Source: an uncultured Chlorobiaceae bacterium (GTDB lineage: Bacteria; Bacteroidota; Chlorobiia; Chlorobiales; Chlorobiaceae). From it: DNA of 32,000 nt. Shown in pieces: positions 16,315-25,804 of the stretch. Within the stretch, counting starts at the first letter, position 1. Every line of letters starts with the position of its first letter. The stretch lies in assembly GCA_903994525.1 (NCBI GenBank), contig CAJEXW010000013.1, positions 1 through 32,000 of the forward strand, read 5' to 3'. The position numbers and the translations under genes are program-made. Below the pieces are notes generated by a model. That model did not search any database and had not been told where the DNA came from. It worked only from the letters and a program-made list of their open reading frames with translations.

Positions 16315-18426
16315 TTAGCTCTCAGTTGTTTTACGTCCTTGTCTGAGCATTGCAACCGCCTCCTCCAGCTCTTGACGCTCTTTGTCCGTGATTTGTTCGG
16401 AGTTATTTGGAACATAAGGGGGGATGGGTACCAGGTTTTCTTCACTGTTTTCAATCTGGTGCTCATCCAGATGCTCCTCCTCAATTCGAACAGGAAAGAG
16501 CCCCTCGGGACGCTTTCCAAGAATCTCCTCAATCTGGGGATACTGAAGCATCTCCTTTAACAGGAGTTCGCTAGCAAGTTGTTCAAGTTTTTCACGATTC
16601 TCGGTAAGAAGATTCATCACCTTCAGGCGCGAATCTTCAACGATACTCATTACCTCTCTGTCGATAAGACGAGCCGTCTCCTCTCCATACTTTTTATCGA
16701 TACCAGGACTTCCGTAGTAAGGGTTATTGCTCTCGTAAAATGAGAGATTACCAAGTTTTTCGCTCATGCCGTAGACGGTGACCATGTTGTAAGCTATACT
16801 GGTCACCTTTTCAAGGTCATTCTGTGCTCCGGTGGAGATTTCGCTGAAGATGATCAGCTCGGCAATGCGTCCGCCGAGCAGGCCACAGATGCGGCCAAGC
16901 AGCTCACTTTTGGTCATAAGATAGCGATCTTCGAGCGGAATATTCATGGTATAGCCGAGCGCGCTCATGCCGCGTGGGACAATTGAGATTTTCTGCACCG
17001 GATCGTTGTCTGCCATCATCCAACTGACAATAGCGTGACCAGCCTCATGATAAGCAACTATCTGCTTTTCTCGTGGGTTGATGACCTTGTTCTTTTTCTC
17101 AAGTCCGGCAACGCAGCGCTCAATGGCATCCTCAAAATCTTTCATCTCAATGCTCTGTTTGTTGCGTCGGGAGGCAAGAAGTGCGGCCTCGTTTGCCGCA
17201 TTGGCAATTTCAGCTCCTGCAAAACCGGGGGTTTGTGAAGCTAGCGCTTTCAGGTTGACCTCTTTTGAGAGTGAGAGAGCCTTGGTATGCACTTTGAAAA
17301 TATCGATACGTCCTTTCAGGTCGGGCTTGTCAACCATGATCTGGCGGTCAAAACGCCCTGGTCTCAGCAAAGCGGAATCGAGCACATCAGGCCGGTTTGT
17401 TGCGGCAATCAGAATTACTCCTTTGTCTGTGGCAAATCCATCCATTTCGACCAGTAACTGATTGAGGGTATTTTCCCGCTCGTCATTGGCACCCATCATA
17501 GCCCCTTTTCCCCGACTTCGCCCAACGGCATCAATCTCGTCAATAAAAATGATGCAGGGCGCTTTTTCCTTGGCCTGCTTGAAGAGGTCGCGCACCCTCG
17601 CCGCGCCTACTCCGACAAACATCTCGACAAAGTCTGAACCGCTGATGCTGAAAAATGGCACATCAGCTTCTCCGGCAACAGCTTTCGCCAGAAGAGTTTT
17701 TCCAGTGCCCGGAGGGCCAACCAGCAGCACCCCTTTTGGCAATTTTCCGCCCAGAGTTGTATACTTTTTGGGATCCTTGAGGAAGTCCACAACCTCCATT
17801 ACCTCGGCCTTTGCTTCGTCCAGACCAGCGACATCTTTGAAGGTGATGCGGCTGTGTTCGTCAAGGTTTTCATAGAGTGCAGCCTTGTTCTTGCCGATAT
17901 TCATAAATTGGGATCCTGGTCCGCCCATTCGACGGAAAACAAAGAAATAGACTCCTATGAGCAGTCCAAACGGGAGTATCCATTGCAGAAGTTCACTGAT
18001 CCAGGTGCTGCTTGGCATTCCTTGGTACTTTATTGCCTTACTTTCAAGCAATTCTATCAGGCCGTCATCGCGTACAGGATTGACATAAATTTCATCCTGT
18101 TTCGATGAAGACTGGGGAAGAGAGACAACCGGATTGTCTTTTTTTGGCTCCTTTGTTGCCACACCCGTCTCTGTGCCGGGTTTGAGCTTGACATAGATTC
18201 TCTCCGCTGAAATTTTCACCGAAACGACCTTGTTTTCAGCAATAAGTTTGCGGAAGGTGCTGTAGGGGATCTCCTGCGTTGAGCCTGACCAGAAAAAAGC
18301 AAGCTGGATTCCTATGAGAAGCACAATCACGACTACATAGTACATGACAGGGAATTTCGGCCGCGGGATGTTGGTTTCCGGTTCGTTTTTATAGGGATTT
18401 GGAGGTTTTACTGTTTTCTTTGCCAT
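16315..18426 (-). CDS. ftsH: ATP-dependent zinc metalloprotease FtsH
   Basis: A 703-residue membrane-anchored AAA+ protease that removes damaged or regulatory membrane and cytosolic proteins. TM segments lie at about 27-46 and 147-164 with a short periplasmic domain between. The AAA module has Walker A GPPGTGKT at 237-244, Walker B IIFIDE at 292-297 and the second region of homology with [18 protein letters not shown] near 344-361. Zinc motif HEAGH is at 460-464. The acidic C-terminal tail is somewhat long. The ATG at 18426 is preferred over the adjacent upstream TTG. It diverges from pyrF across about 216 bp of AT-rich DNA that probably holds both promoters, none clearly matched. Confidence 0.97.
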   Translation of the reverse strand: MAKKTVKPPNPYKNEPETNIPRPKFPVMYYVVVIVLLIGIQLAFFWSGSTQEIPYSTFRKLIAENKVVSVKISAERIYVKLKPGTETGVATKEPKKDNPVVSLPQSSSKQDEIYVNPVRDDGLIELLESKAIKYQGMPSSTWISELLQWILPFGLLIGVYFFVFRRMGGPGSQFMNIGKNKAALYENLDEHSRITFKDVAGLDEAKAEVMEVVDFLKDPKKYTTLGGKLPKGVLLVGPPGTGKTLLAKAVAGEADVPFFSISGSDFVEMFVGVGAARVRDLFKQAKEKAPCIIFIDEIDAVGRSRGKGAMMGANDERENTLNQLLVEMDGFATDKGVILIAATNRPDVLDSALLRPGRFDRQIMVDKPDLKGRIDIFKVHTKALSLSKEVNLKALASQTPGFAGAEIANAANEAALLASRRNKQSIEMKDFEDAIERCVAGLEKKNKVINPREKQIVAYHEAGHAIVSWMMADNDPVQKISIVPRGMSALGYTMNIPLEDRYLMTKSELLGRICGLLGGRIAELIIFSEISTGAQNDLEKVTSIAYNMVTVYGMSEKLGNLSFYESNNPYYGSPGIDKKYGEETARLIDREVMSIVEDSRLKVMNLLTENREKLEQLASELLLKEMLQYPQIEEILGKRPEGLFPVRIEEEHLDEHQIENSEENLVPIPPYVPNNSEQITDKERQELEEAVAMLRQGRKTTES

Positions 18427-18642
18427 CAATTAACAATCATGGTTATAAGAGCGCGATGCCGTTGACTTCTCACCGTTCGCGGATTCGTAAGCTCTCAATT
18501 TACGGGATTCTTCCATTTAATGAAGCATTCCGCAAGAAAACATATTTATATATATTGAAGCAAAGCTTAAAAATGAGTTCCTGTAGCAAAATATCTTCTT
18601 TTTACTGGCGGCGGAATCGTCTAAACCGTGGGTAAGTTCGTT

Positions 18643-19467
18643 ATGAGTTCAGTTCGTGAAAAAGCAAACAACAGGATATCTGCATTAAAGTCCCTTTTGT
18701 GTGTTGGGCTTGACAGTGATCCCGGAAAAATTCCAAAAATCTTTTTTTCCTATCGCAATCCGGTTCTTGAGTTTAACAGAGCTATTATCCGGGCAACCAC
18801 TGATTGTGCCGTAGCCTACAAGCTTAATACAGCTTTTTATGAAGCAAGAGGAGTTTCGGGTTTGCGTGATATGGAAGAGACCCTCACAATCATTCCCGAG
18901 TCGTGTATGACCATTGCTGATGCCAAGCGTGCCGATATTGGTAATACCAGTCGTATGTATGCCCGGGCATTTTTTGAGCACTTGGCTTTTGATGCCATTA
19001 CTGTGGCACCTTACATGGGATTCGACTCTCTTGAGCCATTTTTTGCGTATGAGGAGAAGCTGGTTTTTGTGCTCTGTTTGACTTCAAACGAGGGATCTAA
19101 AGACTTTGAGGAGCAGCCAATGGCTGATGGTAAGGCTCTTTATCAGGCTGTTCTTGGTAAGGTTGCTCAGTGGAGTAAGGGTGGCAACGGAGGCGTGGTG
19201 GTTGGCGCTACCAAGAGCAGTCAGCTTGAAGAGATTCGTCAGGATGCACCTGGACTTTTTCTGCTTCTTCCCGGTGTTGGTGCTCAAGGAGGATCGCTTG
19301 AAGATGCGGTGAATCTCGGCGTTGATGCTCTCCGTCAAAGCGCTCTTATCAACGTCAGTCGGGCTCTTATTTACCCGTCAGGCAGTTTTGCCAGTGTGGA
19401 TGATTATGAGGAGGCTGTCTCCATTGAGGCGATAAATATTTGGGATGAGATGAAGCGCACGCTATGA
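18643..19467 (+). CDS. pyrF: Orotidine 5'-phosphate decarboxylase (type 2)
   Basis: A 274-residue enzyme for the last step of UMP synthesis. Seen: LCVGLDSDP near 19-27 and the catalytic tetrad segment ADAKRADIGNT at 92-102 (D93, K95, D98), in the spacing and context of the long type 2 (PyrF_2) family, which matches the length better than the short E. coli type. The phosphate-binding end is LLLPGVGAQGG. The ATG at 18643 is chosen; an in-frame GTG at 18628 is an alternative. It is followed by 200 bp without a gene before glmS. Confidence 0.95.
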   Translation: MSSVREKANNRISALKSLLCVGLDSDPGKIPKIFFSYRNPVLEFNRAIIRATTDCAVAYKLNTAFYEARGVSGLRDMEETLTIIPESCMTIADAKRADIGNTSRMYARAFFEHLAFDAITVAPYMGFDSLEPFFAYEEKLVFVLCLTSNEGSKDFEEQPMADGKALYQAVLGKVAQWSKGGNGGVVVGATKSSQLEEIRQDAPGLFLLLPGVGAQGGSLEDAVNLGVDALRQSALINVSRALIYPSGSFASVDDYEEAVSIEAINIWDEMKRTL

Positions 19468-19667
19468 TACTGTTATATTATTAAGTAAGTTACTTTGAGA
19501 ACGAAATTTTTTTGTTGGCTGGTCGGTTATCGGTTAGGTGTTTTTGTCCCAGGATGATTTATTAATTTCTGAGGGTTGCATTACTCATCGCTCGCGGTGG
19601 GGTTTGTTCAGCTTCTTCTAAAACCAGGTACCCCGTTGCGTGTGGCGGGGAAGATTCATTAAGTATT

Positions 19668-21512
19668 ATGTGTGGAATTGTAGGGTATATTGGCTGGCAG
19701 GATGCTGCCCCGCTGCTGTTGAATGGCTTGAAAAGGCTTGAATACCGAGGGTATGATTCTGCAGGCATTGCTTTGCTGGGGTTGACTCTGTCGGTTATCA
19801 AACAAAAAGGAAGTGTTGGAGATCTTGAAAAGGATACGGAGTCGCGCAGGGCAGCTCTTTCGGGCTCCACGATTGGCATCGGCCACACCCGATGGGCGAC
19901 ACATGGTGAGCCCAGTGACTGTAATGCTCATCCTCATCTGAATGCCGACGGGGATATTGCGCTTATTCACAACGGGATTATCGAAAATTATTCTGCGCTT
20001 AAACAGGAGCTTCTCTCTGAAGGTTATCTTTTTTTAAGTGAAACCGATTCAGAGGTACTTGTCCACCTGATTGACCGGGTATGGAAACGTGATTCATCCC
20101 TTGATCTTGAGGGTGTTGTTCGTGATGCTCTCCGGCATGTAGAGGGGGCTTATGGTTTGTGTGTCATCTCCTCGCGTGAGGCCGACCGGATTGTTGTTGC
20201 TCGCAAGGGAAGTCCGCTGGTGATAGGAATTGGTATTGATGAATTTTTTATTGCTTCAGATGCTGCGCCCATTGTGGAGCATACCAACAAAGTAGTCTAT
20301 CTCTCAGACGGTGAGCTTGCAGTGGTGAAGAGAGATGGTTACTCTGTCAAATCCATTGAAAATATTGAGCAGGAAAAGGTGGTGACGGAGCTCGATTTTT
20401 CGTTGGAAAAGATAGAGAAGGGCGGATTCTATCATTTTATGCTCAAGGAGATTTTTGAGCAGCCCGAGGTGATGCATGATGTCATGCGCGGACGTGTGCG
20501 CCTTGAAGAGGGACGTGTGCATCTTGGCGGGATCGCAGACTATCTTGATCGGCTGAAACGCGCCAAGCGTATTGTGATCTGCGCCTGTGGCACAAGCTGG
20601 CATGCTGCGTTAATCGGGGAGTATCTCATTGAGGAGTTTGCCCGCATATCTGTTGAAGTGGATTACGCTTCGGAGTTCCGGTATCGCAATCCGATCATTG
20701 GTGTTGATGATGTCGTTATTGTAATTTCCCAGTCGGGGGAGACTGCGGATACTCTTGCTGCACTCCGAACAGCTAAGGAGAAAGGGGCGCTTGTCATGGG
20801 GATCTGCAATGTGGTTGGTTCAACCATTGCCCGCGAAACATTGTGTGGTATGTACACGCATGCCGGTCCGGAGATTGGTGTCGCTTCGACCAAAGCTTTT
20901 TCTGCTCAGGTGATCATGCTTTATATGCTGGCGCTTGCACTCAGTAAGGGGCGCACTATTTCGAATGATGAGATTGCCCTGAATCTCAAGGAGCTTGCCT
21001 CTGTTCCTGAAAAAGCTGCGCGTATTCTCGAACTGGACAGCCAGATCAAATCTATTGCTGAACTGTTCAAGGACGCAAAGAACTTTCTTTATCTTGGACG
21101 GGGTTACAATTTTCCTGTTGCGCTTGAGGGTGCGCTAAAACTCAAGGAGATATCCTATATCCATGCCGAGGGATACCCTGCAGCAGAGATGAAGCATGGT
21201 CCGATTGCCCTTATCGACGAGGATATGCCGGTTATTATTATTGCCACCCGCGACAACACCTACAGTAAAATTCTCAGTAATATTGAGGAGGTGCGCACTC
21301 GCAAAGGAAGGGTTATTGCCATTGCCAATGAGGGCGACAAGGAGGTTTGTCGGATGGCAGAGCATGTGATTTATATTCCTCATGCCTCGGGACCGATTAC
21401 GCCTCTTCTGGCGGTGATCCCCTTACAGCTTCTGGCCTACCATATCGCTACTCTTCGGGGGTGTAATGTCGACAGGCCCAGAAATCTAGCAAAGTCGGTG
21501 ACCGTCGAATAG
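19668..21512 (+). CDS. glmS: Glutamine-fructose-6-phosphate aminotransferase (isomerizing)
   Basis: A 614-residue enzyme making glucosamine 6-phosphate for peptidoglycan and lipopolysaccharide. The class II glutaminase domain begins MCGIVGYIG with nucleophile C2 and has LEYRGYDSAGIA near 25-36 and GHTRWATHGEPS near 72-83. Two SIS sugar-isomerase domains follow, including ACGTSWHAA and SQSGETADT. It ends PRNLAKSVTVE, the family C-terminus. Length matches E. coli GlmS (609). The 200-bp upstream region shows no recognisable glmS ribozyme core. Confidence 0.98.
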   Translation: MCGIVGYIGWQDAAPLLLNGLKRLEYRGYDSAGIALLGLTLSVIKQKGSVGDLEKDTESRRAALSGSTIGIGHTRWATHGEPSDCNAHPHLNADGDIALIHNGIIENYSALKQELLSEGYLFLSETDSEVLVHLIDRVWKRDSSLDLEGVVRDALRHVEGAYGLCVISSREADRIVVARKGSPLVIGIGIDEFFIASDAAPIVEHTNKVVYLSDGELAVVKRDGYSVKSIENIEQEKVVTELDFSLEKIEKGGFYHFMLKEIFEQPEVMHDVMRGRVRLEEGRVHLGGIADYLDRLKRAKRIVICACGTSWHAALIGEYLIEEFARISVEVDYASEFRYRNPIIGVDDVVIVISQSGETADTLAALRTAKEKGALVMGICNVVGSTIARETLCGMYTHAGPEIGVASTKAFSAQVIMLYMLALALSKGRTISNDEIALNLKELASVPEKAARILELDSQIKSIAELFKDAKNFLYLGRGYNFPVALEGALKLKEISYIHAEGYPAAEMKHGPIALIDEDMPVIIIATRDNTYSKILSNIEEVRTRKGRVIAIANEGDKEVCRMAEHVIYIPHASGPITPLLAVIPLQLLAYHIATLRGCNVDRPRNLAKSVTVE

Positions 21513-21554
21513 CAATCACGGAGAGACTCTTTCACATCAATGGAGCTTGGTTCT

Positions 21555-22496
21555 ATGAAAGATCATATTATTATCACGGGAGCAACAGGTGTTATAGGTG
21601 TTGAGCTTGCCCGCAAGCTGATTGACCGGGGTGAAAAGGTTGTGCTTTTTGTTCGTTCACCGGAGGGTGCCGTCGCTAAAATTCCTGGTGCGGCTGACTA
21701 TGTACGATGGGACTCAGATATGGAGAGTGGTAATTGGCGAAGTTTCATCTCTGGTGCCAAGGCGCTGATCCATCTTGCAGGTAAACCCCTGCTTGAAAGT
21801 CGCTGGACTGACGCTCACAAAGCAGAGTGCTACAATTCGAGAATACTTGGGACTCGACATCTGGTCTCGGCGATTGCTGTCGCATCTGAAAAGCCCCTGG
21901 TTTTTATCTCATCATCTGCTATTGGTTATTATGGGTCGTTTTATCGTTGTGACGATACGCCCCAATTTGGGGAATCGGGGCCAAAAGGGAGTGATTTTCT
22001 TGCAAAGATATGTATTGACTGGGAACAAGAGGCGCTGGAGGCCGAAAAAATTGTTCCACGTCTTGTGCTTTTGAGGACGGGCATTGTGCTGTCGACACGA
22101 GGAGGGATGTTGCAGAAGATGATGGCCCCATTCCAGTTTTTTGCCGGTGGGCCGATTGGTTCGGGGTTCCAGTGCGTCTCATGGATTCATATTGATGACG
22201 AAATTGCCTCTATTCTTGCCGCGCTCGATAATCCGCTCTATCGGGGAGCCATTAATCTGGTCAGTCCAGAGCCAGTCACCATGAAAGAGTTTGCTCGTCA
22301 ACTTGGAGCTGCTCTTGGACGGCCAGTCTTATTGCCGGTTCCGGAGTTTGTGGTTCGTCTGATTATGGGTGAAGGTGGAGGGTATGCGGTAAAAGGGCAG
22401 AATGTGAAACCCGGTTTTCTGGAGGCACAACGGTTTCCCTTCAAATATCCGAAGCTGTTCGAAGCTCTTGATGATCTTGTTCGGCATAACAAGTAA
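21555..22496 (+). CDS. TIGR01777-family NAD(P)-dependent epimerase (SDR39U1-like)
   Basis: A 313-residue atypical extended short-chain dehydrogenase. It begins with the Rossmann motif IIITGATGVIG (res. 5-15), then ALIHLAGKPL, the SSSAIGYYG active-site region with YxxxK-like residues modified as in this subfamily, and a C-terminal DUF1731-type segment (NLVSPEPVTMKEFARQLGAALGRP and following). Substrate unknown; homologues are annotated as nucleoside-diphosphate-sugar epimerase or linked to cell division (YfcH, SulA-like). The ATG at 21555 has a GGAG ribosome-binding site 9 bp upstream, better than the ATG at 21540. It begins 42 bp after glmS. Confidence 0.88.
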   Translation: MKDHIIITGATGVIGVELARKLIDRGEKVVLFVRSPEGAVAKIPGAADYVRWDSDMESGNWRSFISGAKALIHLAGKPLLESRWTDAHKAECYNSRILGTRHLVSAIAVASEKPLVFISSSAIGYYGSFYRCDDTPQFGESGPKGSDFLAKICIDWEQEALEAEKIVPRLVLLRTGIVLSTRGGMLQKMMAPFQFFAGGPIGSGFQCVSWIHIDDEIASILAALDNPLYRGAINLVSPEPVTMKEFARQLGAALGRPVLLPVPEFVVRLIMGEGGGYAVKGQNVKPGFLEAQRFPFKYPKLFEALDDLVRHNK

Positions 22497-22535
22497 GCGG
22501 TTTTTCCAACTTACATATTACAAAGGAGTATACTT

Positions 22536-23033
22536 ATGGGCACAAGAGGACGAGAAATTGTTGGAGAGCACTTGCCCCGTGTTCTTGAATTGCTCAGCAA
22601 GGCTTTTGCTGACGAGTGGCTTGCCTACTATCAGTACTGGATTGGAGCAAAGGTGGTTCAGGGGCCAATGAAAGATGCTGCCATTGCCGAGTTGCTTCAA
22701 CATGCAGCCGATGAGTTGCGTCATGCTGATATGCTGACCACAAGGATTATTCAGCTTGGGGGGAAGCCTGTTTCAACTCCTTTAGATTGGTTTAAGCTGT
22801 CGAACTGTGGTTATGCTGCTCCCGATGATCCCTTTGTGAAAAAAATACTTGAGCAGAACATTGCCGGAGAGCAGTGCGCCATCAACGTTTATAACAGTAT
22901 TATAGGGGAGATAGGTATGAAAGATCCTGTCACCTATAATCTGGCTGTGCAGATTCTCCAGGATGAGGTTGAGCACGAAGAGGATCTCCAGGCTCTTCTG
23001 GAAGATCTTGATGTTTTTCTTGTCAGATCGTAA
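22536..23033 (+). CDS. Ferritin-like di-iron protein (Dps/bacterioferritin type)
   Basis: A 165-residue four-helix ferritin-like protein. Likely di-iron ligands, one per helix: E27 in FADEWLAYYQYW, E60 and H63 in DELRHADM, E112 in IAGEQCAINVY, and E144 and H147 in DEVEHEED. This is the E / ExxH / E / ExxH pattern of ferritin-like carboxylate di-iron domains. Probable role: iron storage or peroxide handling in an anaerobe. An AAAGGAG ribosome-binding site lies 7 bp upstream of the ATG, and a strong terminator follows 22 bp after the stop. Whether it forms cages cannot be told. Confidence 0.88.
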   Translation: MGTRGREIVGEHLPRVLELLSKAFADEWLAYYQYWIGAKVVQGPMKDAAIAELLQHAADELRHADMLTTRIIQLGGKPVSTPLDWFKLSNCGYAAPDDPFVKKILEQNIAGEQCAINVYNSIIGEIGMKDPVTYNLAVQILQDEVEHEEDLQALLEDLDVFLVRS

Positions 23034-23055
23034 TATTCTCCCTTTATCGTGGTAC

Positions 23056-23101
23056 CAAACAGAAAGCCCGGCAGAGTATTCTCTTCCGGGCTTTCTGTTT
23101 G
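23056..23101 (+). terminator. Intrinsic terminator after the ferritin-like gene
   Basis: A 16-bp perfect stem (CAAACAGAAAGCCCGG and its complement) with a 14-nt loop that can itself pair AGAG with CTCT. The 3' arm contains CTTTCTGTTT, a modest T-rich run. It ends the glmS/epimerase/ferritin group. Confidence 0.85.
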
Positions 23102-23188
23102 GCTTCATCCGGCATGGCAGGTGCGTTCTGTCTCATAATTTTTATAAATCCCTACTATTTTGTAATAAAAAATGACAAATCTTTTGTT

Positions 23189-23204
23189 TTAGTTAAAAAA
23201 CTAA
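23189..23204. promoter_or_regulatory. Short inverted repeat upstream of amtB
   Basis: TTAGTT-AAAA-AACTAA forms a perfect 6-bp inverted repeat about 60 bp upstream of the amtB start, in a very AT-rich stretch. It may be a binding site for a nitrogen or general regulator. No convincing sigma-54 (-24/-12) promoter was found nearby. Confidence 0.25.
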
Positions 23205-23264
23205 CTACATTTTTGTCGTGAGCATTAAATATTAAGGTATCGCTTAATTTTATCAAATATTATC

Positions 23265-24599
23265 ATGAAGAAAAAGGTTCTAACGGTTCTGCTGTTCCTG
23301 CTGGCAGTGTCGTTGTTTCAGGGTACTGCCCAAGCAGCAGAAGAGCTGGTTACTGACACAGGAACAACGTCATGGATGTTAACCTCAACAGCACTTGTCT
23401 TATTGATGATTCCGGGCCTTGCCATGTTCTATGGTGGTCTTGTCAGGACAAAAAACGTTCTTGGTACCATGATGCACAGTTTTGGAGCCATGGTTATTAT
23501 TGGAGTTCTCTGGCCGCTGATAGGTTATTCACTCAGTTTCGGTCCGGGTATTCTTGGGGGGTTGGCCGGATGGGACAACAAATATTTTATGCTTCAGGGC
23601 ATTGATGAAACTATCATGTCGACACATATTCCCGAATATGTCTTTGCCATGTTCCAGGGTAAATTTGCTATCATCACACCAGCCCTTATTGCCGGAGCGT
23701 TTGCTGAGCGAGTCAATTTTAAGGGTTATGCCGTTTTTATTGCGTTATGGTGTATTTTCGTCTACAGCCCGATTTGCCATTGGGTCTGGGCTCCCGATGG
23801 TTTTCTTTTCAACCTTGGTGCGGCCGGAGCCATTGACTTTGCCGGTGGTACCGTCGTTCATATCTCGTCCGGTATTACAGCGCTTGTTGCAGCACTCTTT
23901 CTTGGTAAACGTCGTGCTTACCCGAACAACGTCATGTCTCCGAACAATCTTGTTATGACACTTATCGGAGCTGGTTTGCTCTGGGTCGGGTGGTTTGGTT
24001 TCAATGCTGGAAGTGCCATTGCAAGTAACCTTGTCACAGCAAGAGCGCTAACAGTAACCCAGGTTGCGGCTGCAGCCGGTGCATTTACCTGGATGATTAT
24101 TGAGATGTTCCATCATGGTAAGGCTACCAGTCTTGGTGTTGCATCGGGAATTCTTGCAGGTCTTGTAGCCATCACTCCAGCCGCAGGTGTTGTTCAGCCT
24201 ACAGGTGCATTTGCCCTTGGTGCGCTTGCCGCAGTAAGCTGCTACAGCGCGATTCTCCTCAAGAGCAAGTTAGGGTATGATGACAGTCTTGACGCGTTTG
24301 GAGTTCACGGTGTCGGAGGTATTGTTGGCGCTCTTGCATTGGTATTTTTTATCCGCCCCGCATGGATGGCCGAAGCGGCCGCCAAGACGGTCGACAAGAG
24401 TTGGACAATCTGGCAGCAGCTTGGTGTTCAGGCAACAGCCGTAGGCGTTACTATTGGTTATGCGGCAGTTGTTTCCTTTATTCTTCTCTGTGTTGTTGAA
24501 AAATTAATTGGTTTGCGGATTTCTGAAAATGATGAAATGTCCGGTCTTGATCACAGTATGCACGGTGAGCACGGGTATGGTCTTATCAACCTTAACTAA
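23265..24599 (+). CDS. amtB: Ammonium transporter AmtB
   Basis: A 444-residue inner-membrane channel for ammonium uptake. A cleavable signal peptide is visible (KKKVLTVLLFLLAVSLF, then AQA-AEEL near 24/25), as in E. coli AmtB, followed by about 11 membrane helices. The pore histidine pair is present: one in GGTVVHISSG (with D in AIDFAGG before it) and the other in FGVHGVGGIVGAL. The short cytoplasmic tail after the last helix ends GLINLN. It is followed after 9 bp by a P-II gene, the universal amtB-glnK pair in which P-II plugs the channel under nitrogen excess. Confidence 0.96.
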   Translation: MKKKVLTVLLFLLAVSLFQGTAQAAEELVTDTGTTSWMLTSTALVLLMIPGLAMFYGGLVRTKNVLGTMMHSFGAMVIIGVLWPLIGYSLSFGPGILGGLAGWDNKYFMLQGIDETIMSTHIPEYVFAMFQGKFAIITPALIAGAFAERVNFKGYAVFIALWCIFVYSPICHWVWAPDGFLFNLGAAGAIDFAGGTVVHISSGITALVAALFLGKRRAYPNNVMSPNNLVMTLIGAGLLWVGWFGFNAGSAIASNLVTARALTVTQVAAAAGAFTWMIIEMFHHGKATSLGVASGILAGLVAITPAAGVVQPTGAFALGALAAVSCYSAILLKSKLGYDDSLDAFGVHGVGGIVGALALVFFIRPAWMAEAAAKTVDKSWTIWQQLGVQATAVGVTIGYAAVVSFILLCVVEKLIGLRISENDEMSGLDHSMHGEHGYGLINLN

Positions 24600-24608
24600 T
24601 TCGATGCG

Positions 24609-24950
24609 ATGAAACTGATAACAGCAATCATTCAGCCGGACAGGCTTGACCACGTTCGTGAAGCGCTGATCCAGGCTGATATAACGAGAATTACCGTCAG
24701 TCGTGTTACTGGTCATGGCAGGCAGGAAGATATCGATATCTACCGAGGCCAGAAAATAGCTCCAAACCTGATTCCGAAAATCAGGCTTGATATAGCGGTA
24801 AACAATGAGTTTGTCGATATCACCGTGGATACCATCATAAATGCTGCAAGTCATGATATCGGTGAGATTGGTGATGGCAAGATATTTATAACTCCGCTTG
24901 AAGAGTGTATCCGTATCAGAACCAGGGAGCGTGGAGGCAAGGCGATCTGA
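24609..24950 (+). CDS. glnK: Nitrogen regulatory P-II protein linked to AmtB
   Basis: A 113-residue P-II trimer subunit that senses ATP/ADP and 2-oxoglutarate and controls AmtB. Seen: MKLITAIIQPDRLDHVREAL at the start, T-loop VTGHGRQEDIDIYRGQKI (33-50), the B-loop TIINAASHDIGEIGDGKI (75-92) and C-loop RTRERGGKAI. Compared with E. coli GlnB/GlnK the T-loop is one residue shorter and the position of Tyr51, the uridylylation site, is Ile50; the neighbouring tyrosine of the YRG motif (Y45) remains. Regulation by uridylylation at Tyr51 is therefore not possible; control by ligand binding alone is the simple reading. Gene symbol follows the amtB linkage. Confidence 0.92.
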   Translation: MKLITAIIQPDRLDHVREALIQADITRITVSRVTGHGRQEDIDIYRGQKIAPNLIPKIRLDIAVNNEFVDITVDTIINAASHDIGEIGDGKIFITPLEECIRIRTRERGGKAI

Positions 24951-24965
24951 ACGCCTTCTTTTTTG

Positions 24966-25001
24966 CAGCATAACGGGGCGGTGTGGCTGCCCGTTATGCT
25001 G
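24966..25001. terminator. Stem-loop between glnK and the convergent TPR gene
   Basis: A perfect 12-bp stem (CAGCATAACGGG and its complement) with a 12-nt loop, placed between convergent genes. It lacks a good T tract on the 3' side in either direction, so termination or mRNA-end protection are both possible. Confidence 0.5.
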
Positions 25002-25024
25002 TAAAACGAGCTCAGCACGGTCCG

Positions 25025-25603
25025 TTATGCAGGATTCTCACTTGGTGGTGATGGTGGAGGCTTTGGTGGCTGTTTCCAATCCGGAAAATAGGTGTTAAGC
25101 CATCTCTCTGCATTGAGTTCGCCCAGAAGAGCTGCTTGTCGGAAATCTTCGATGCGTCCTGTCAAATCTCCCGTTTTGCCTTTGGCAATACCACGATGAA
25201 AAAAAGCGGCCGCCATTTTTTTATCAAGTTCAATTGCCTGTGAAAAATCCAGAATGGCACCGCCAAAGTCTCCGATCATGTTTTTGACAACACCGCGATT
25301 ATAATATCCTACCACCTTAAAAGAGTTATCGCCAGTTGTGATAACCTGGGAATAGTCGCTGATGGCTTCAGCATATTTTTTCAACTGTTGCTGGGCAATT
25401 CCCCTCATCTGGTAAGCCATTGAAAATGAGGGATTATCCTCGATTGCACTCGAGTATCTCTGTAATGCGCTTTTCAGGTCACCTTGCCTGTGTTTTTCGA
25501 ATCCCTGGTTAAATGAACTGTTGGCAGAGTCAGCCATTGCAACGCTTGCCATCAGCATCATAACTGCTGCGGAATGAGAGAGATAACAAAAAAATTTGTT
25601 CAT
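25025..25603 (-). CDS. Exported TPR-repeat protein
   Basis: A 192-residue protein with a signal peptide (MNKFFCYLSHSAAVMMLMASVAMA-DS) and then about four TPR units, for example SSFNQGFEKHRQGDLKSALQRYSSAIEDNP, SMAYQMRGIAQQQLKKYAEAISDYSQ, VGYYNRGVVKNMIGDFGGAILDFSQAIEL and AAFFHRGIAKGKTGDLTGRIEDF. A proline-rich tail (PPKPPPSPP) closes it. It is predicted periplasmic or outer-membrane associated and would act as a protein-binding scaffold; the partner is unknown. The ATG at 25603 is chosen because the signal peptide starts there; the longer frame to 25708 has no support. It diverges from scpA across a 201-bp AT-rich gap. Confidence 0.85.
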   Translation of the reverse strand: MNKFFCYLSHSAAVMMLMASVAMADSANSSFNQGFEKHRQGDLKSALQRYSSAIEDNPSFSMAYQMRGIAQQQLKKYAEAISDYSQVITTGDNSFKVVGYYNRGVVKNMIGDFGGAILDFSQAIELDKKMAAAFFHRGIAKGKTGDLTGRIEDFRQAALLGELNAERWLNTYFPDWKQPPKPPPSPPSENPA

Positions 25604-25804
25604 TGATACAGGTGGAATCAATATTGTCTGAAAGCGGCTGCGCCTGCTTGTTCTGTAAATAGTGAAGTTTTCGGAAATTTGACAGCCTCTTTTTTCGCTT
25701 GCTACCATGATAGCAATTCATACTCTTTCTTTGTGCGTTTTGTGTCGCATTTTCTATCTTGCCCTTAGTAAATATTTTTCAATTGTTCTAGTCCGCCTCA
25801 GCTC

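Noticed and set aside
19468..19667. glmS leader considered as a glmS ribozyme or riboswitch
   Set aside because: No glmS ribozyme core is recognisable; only a weak CCCCG/CGGGG pair and a small AAGTAA/TTACTT palindrome are present.
23102..23264. Sigma-54 promoter upstream of amtB
   Set aside because: The best candidate (TGGCAG near 23115) lacks the -12 GC element at the right spacing.
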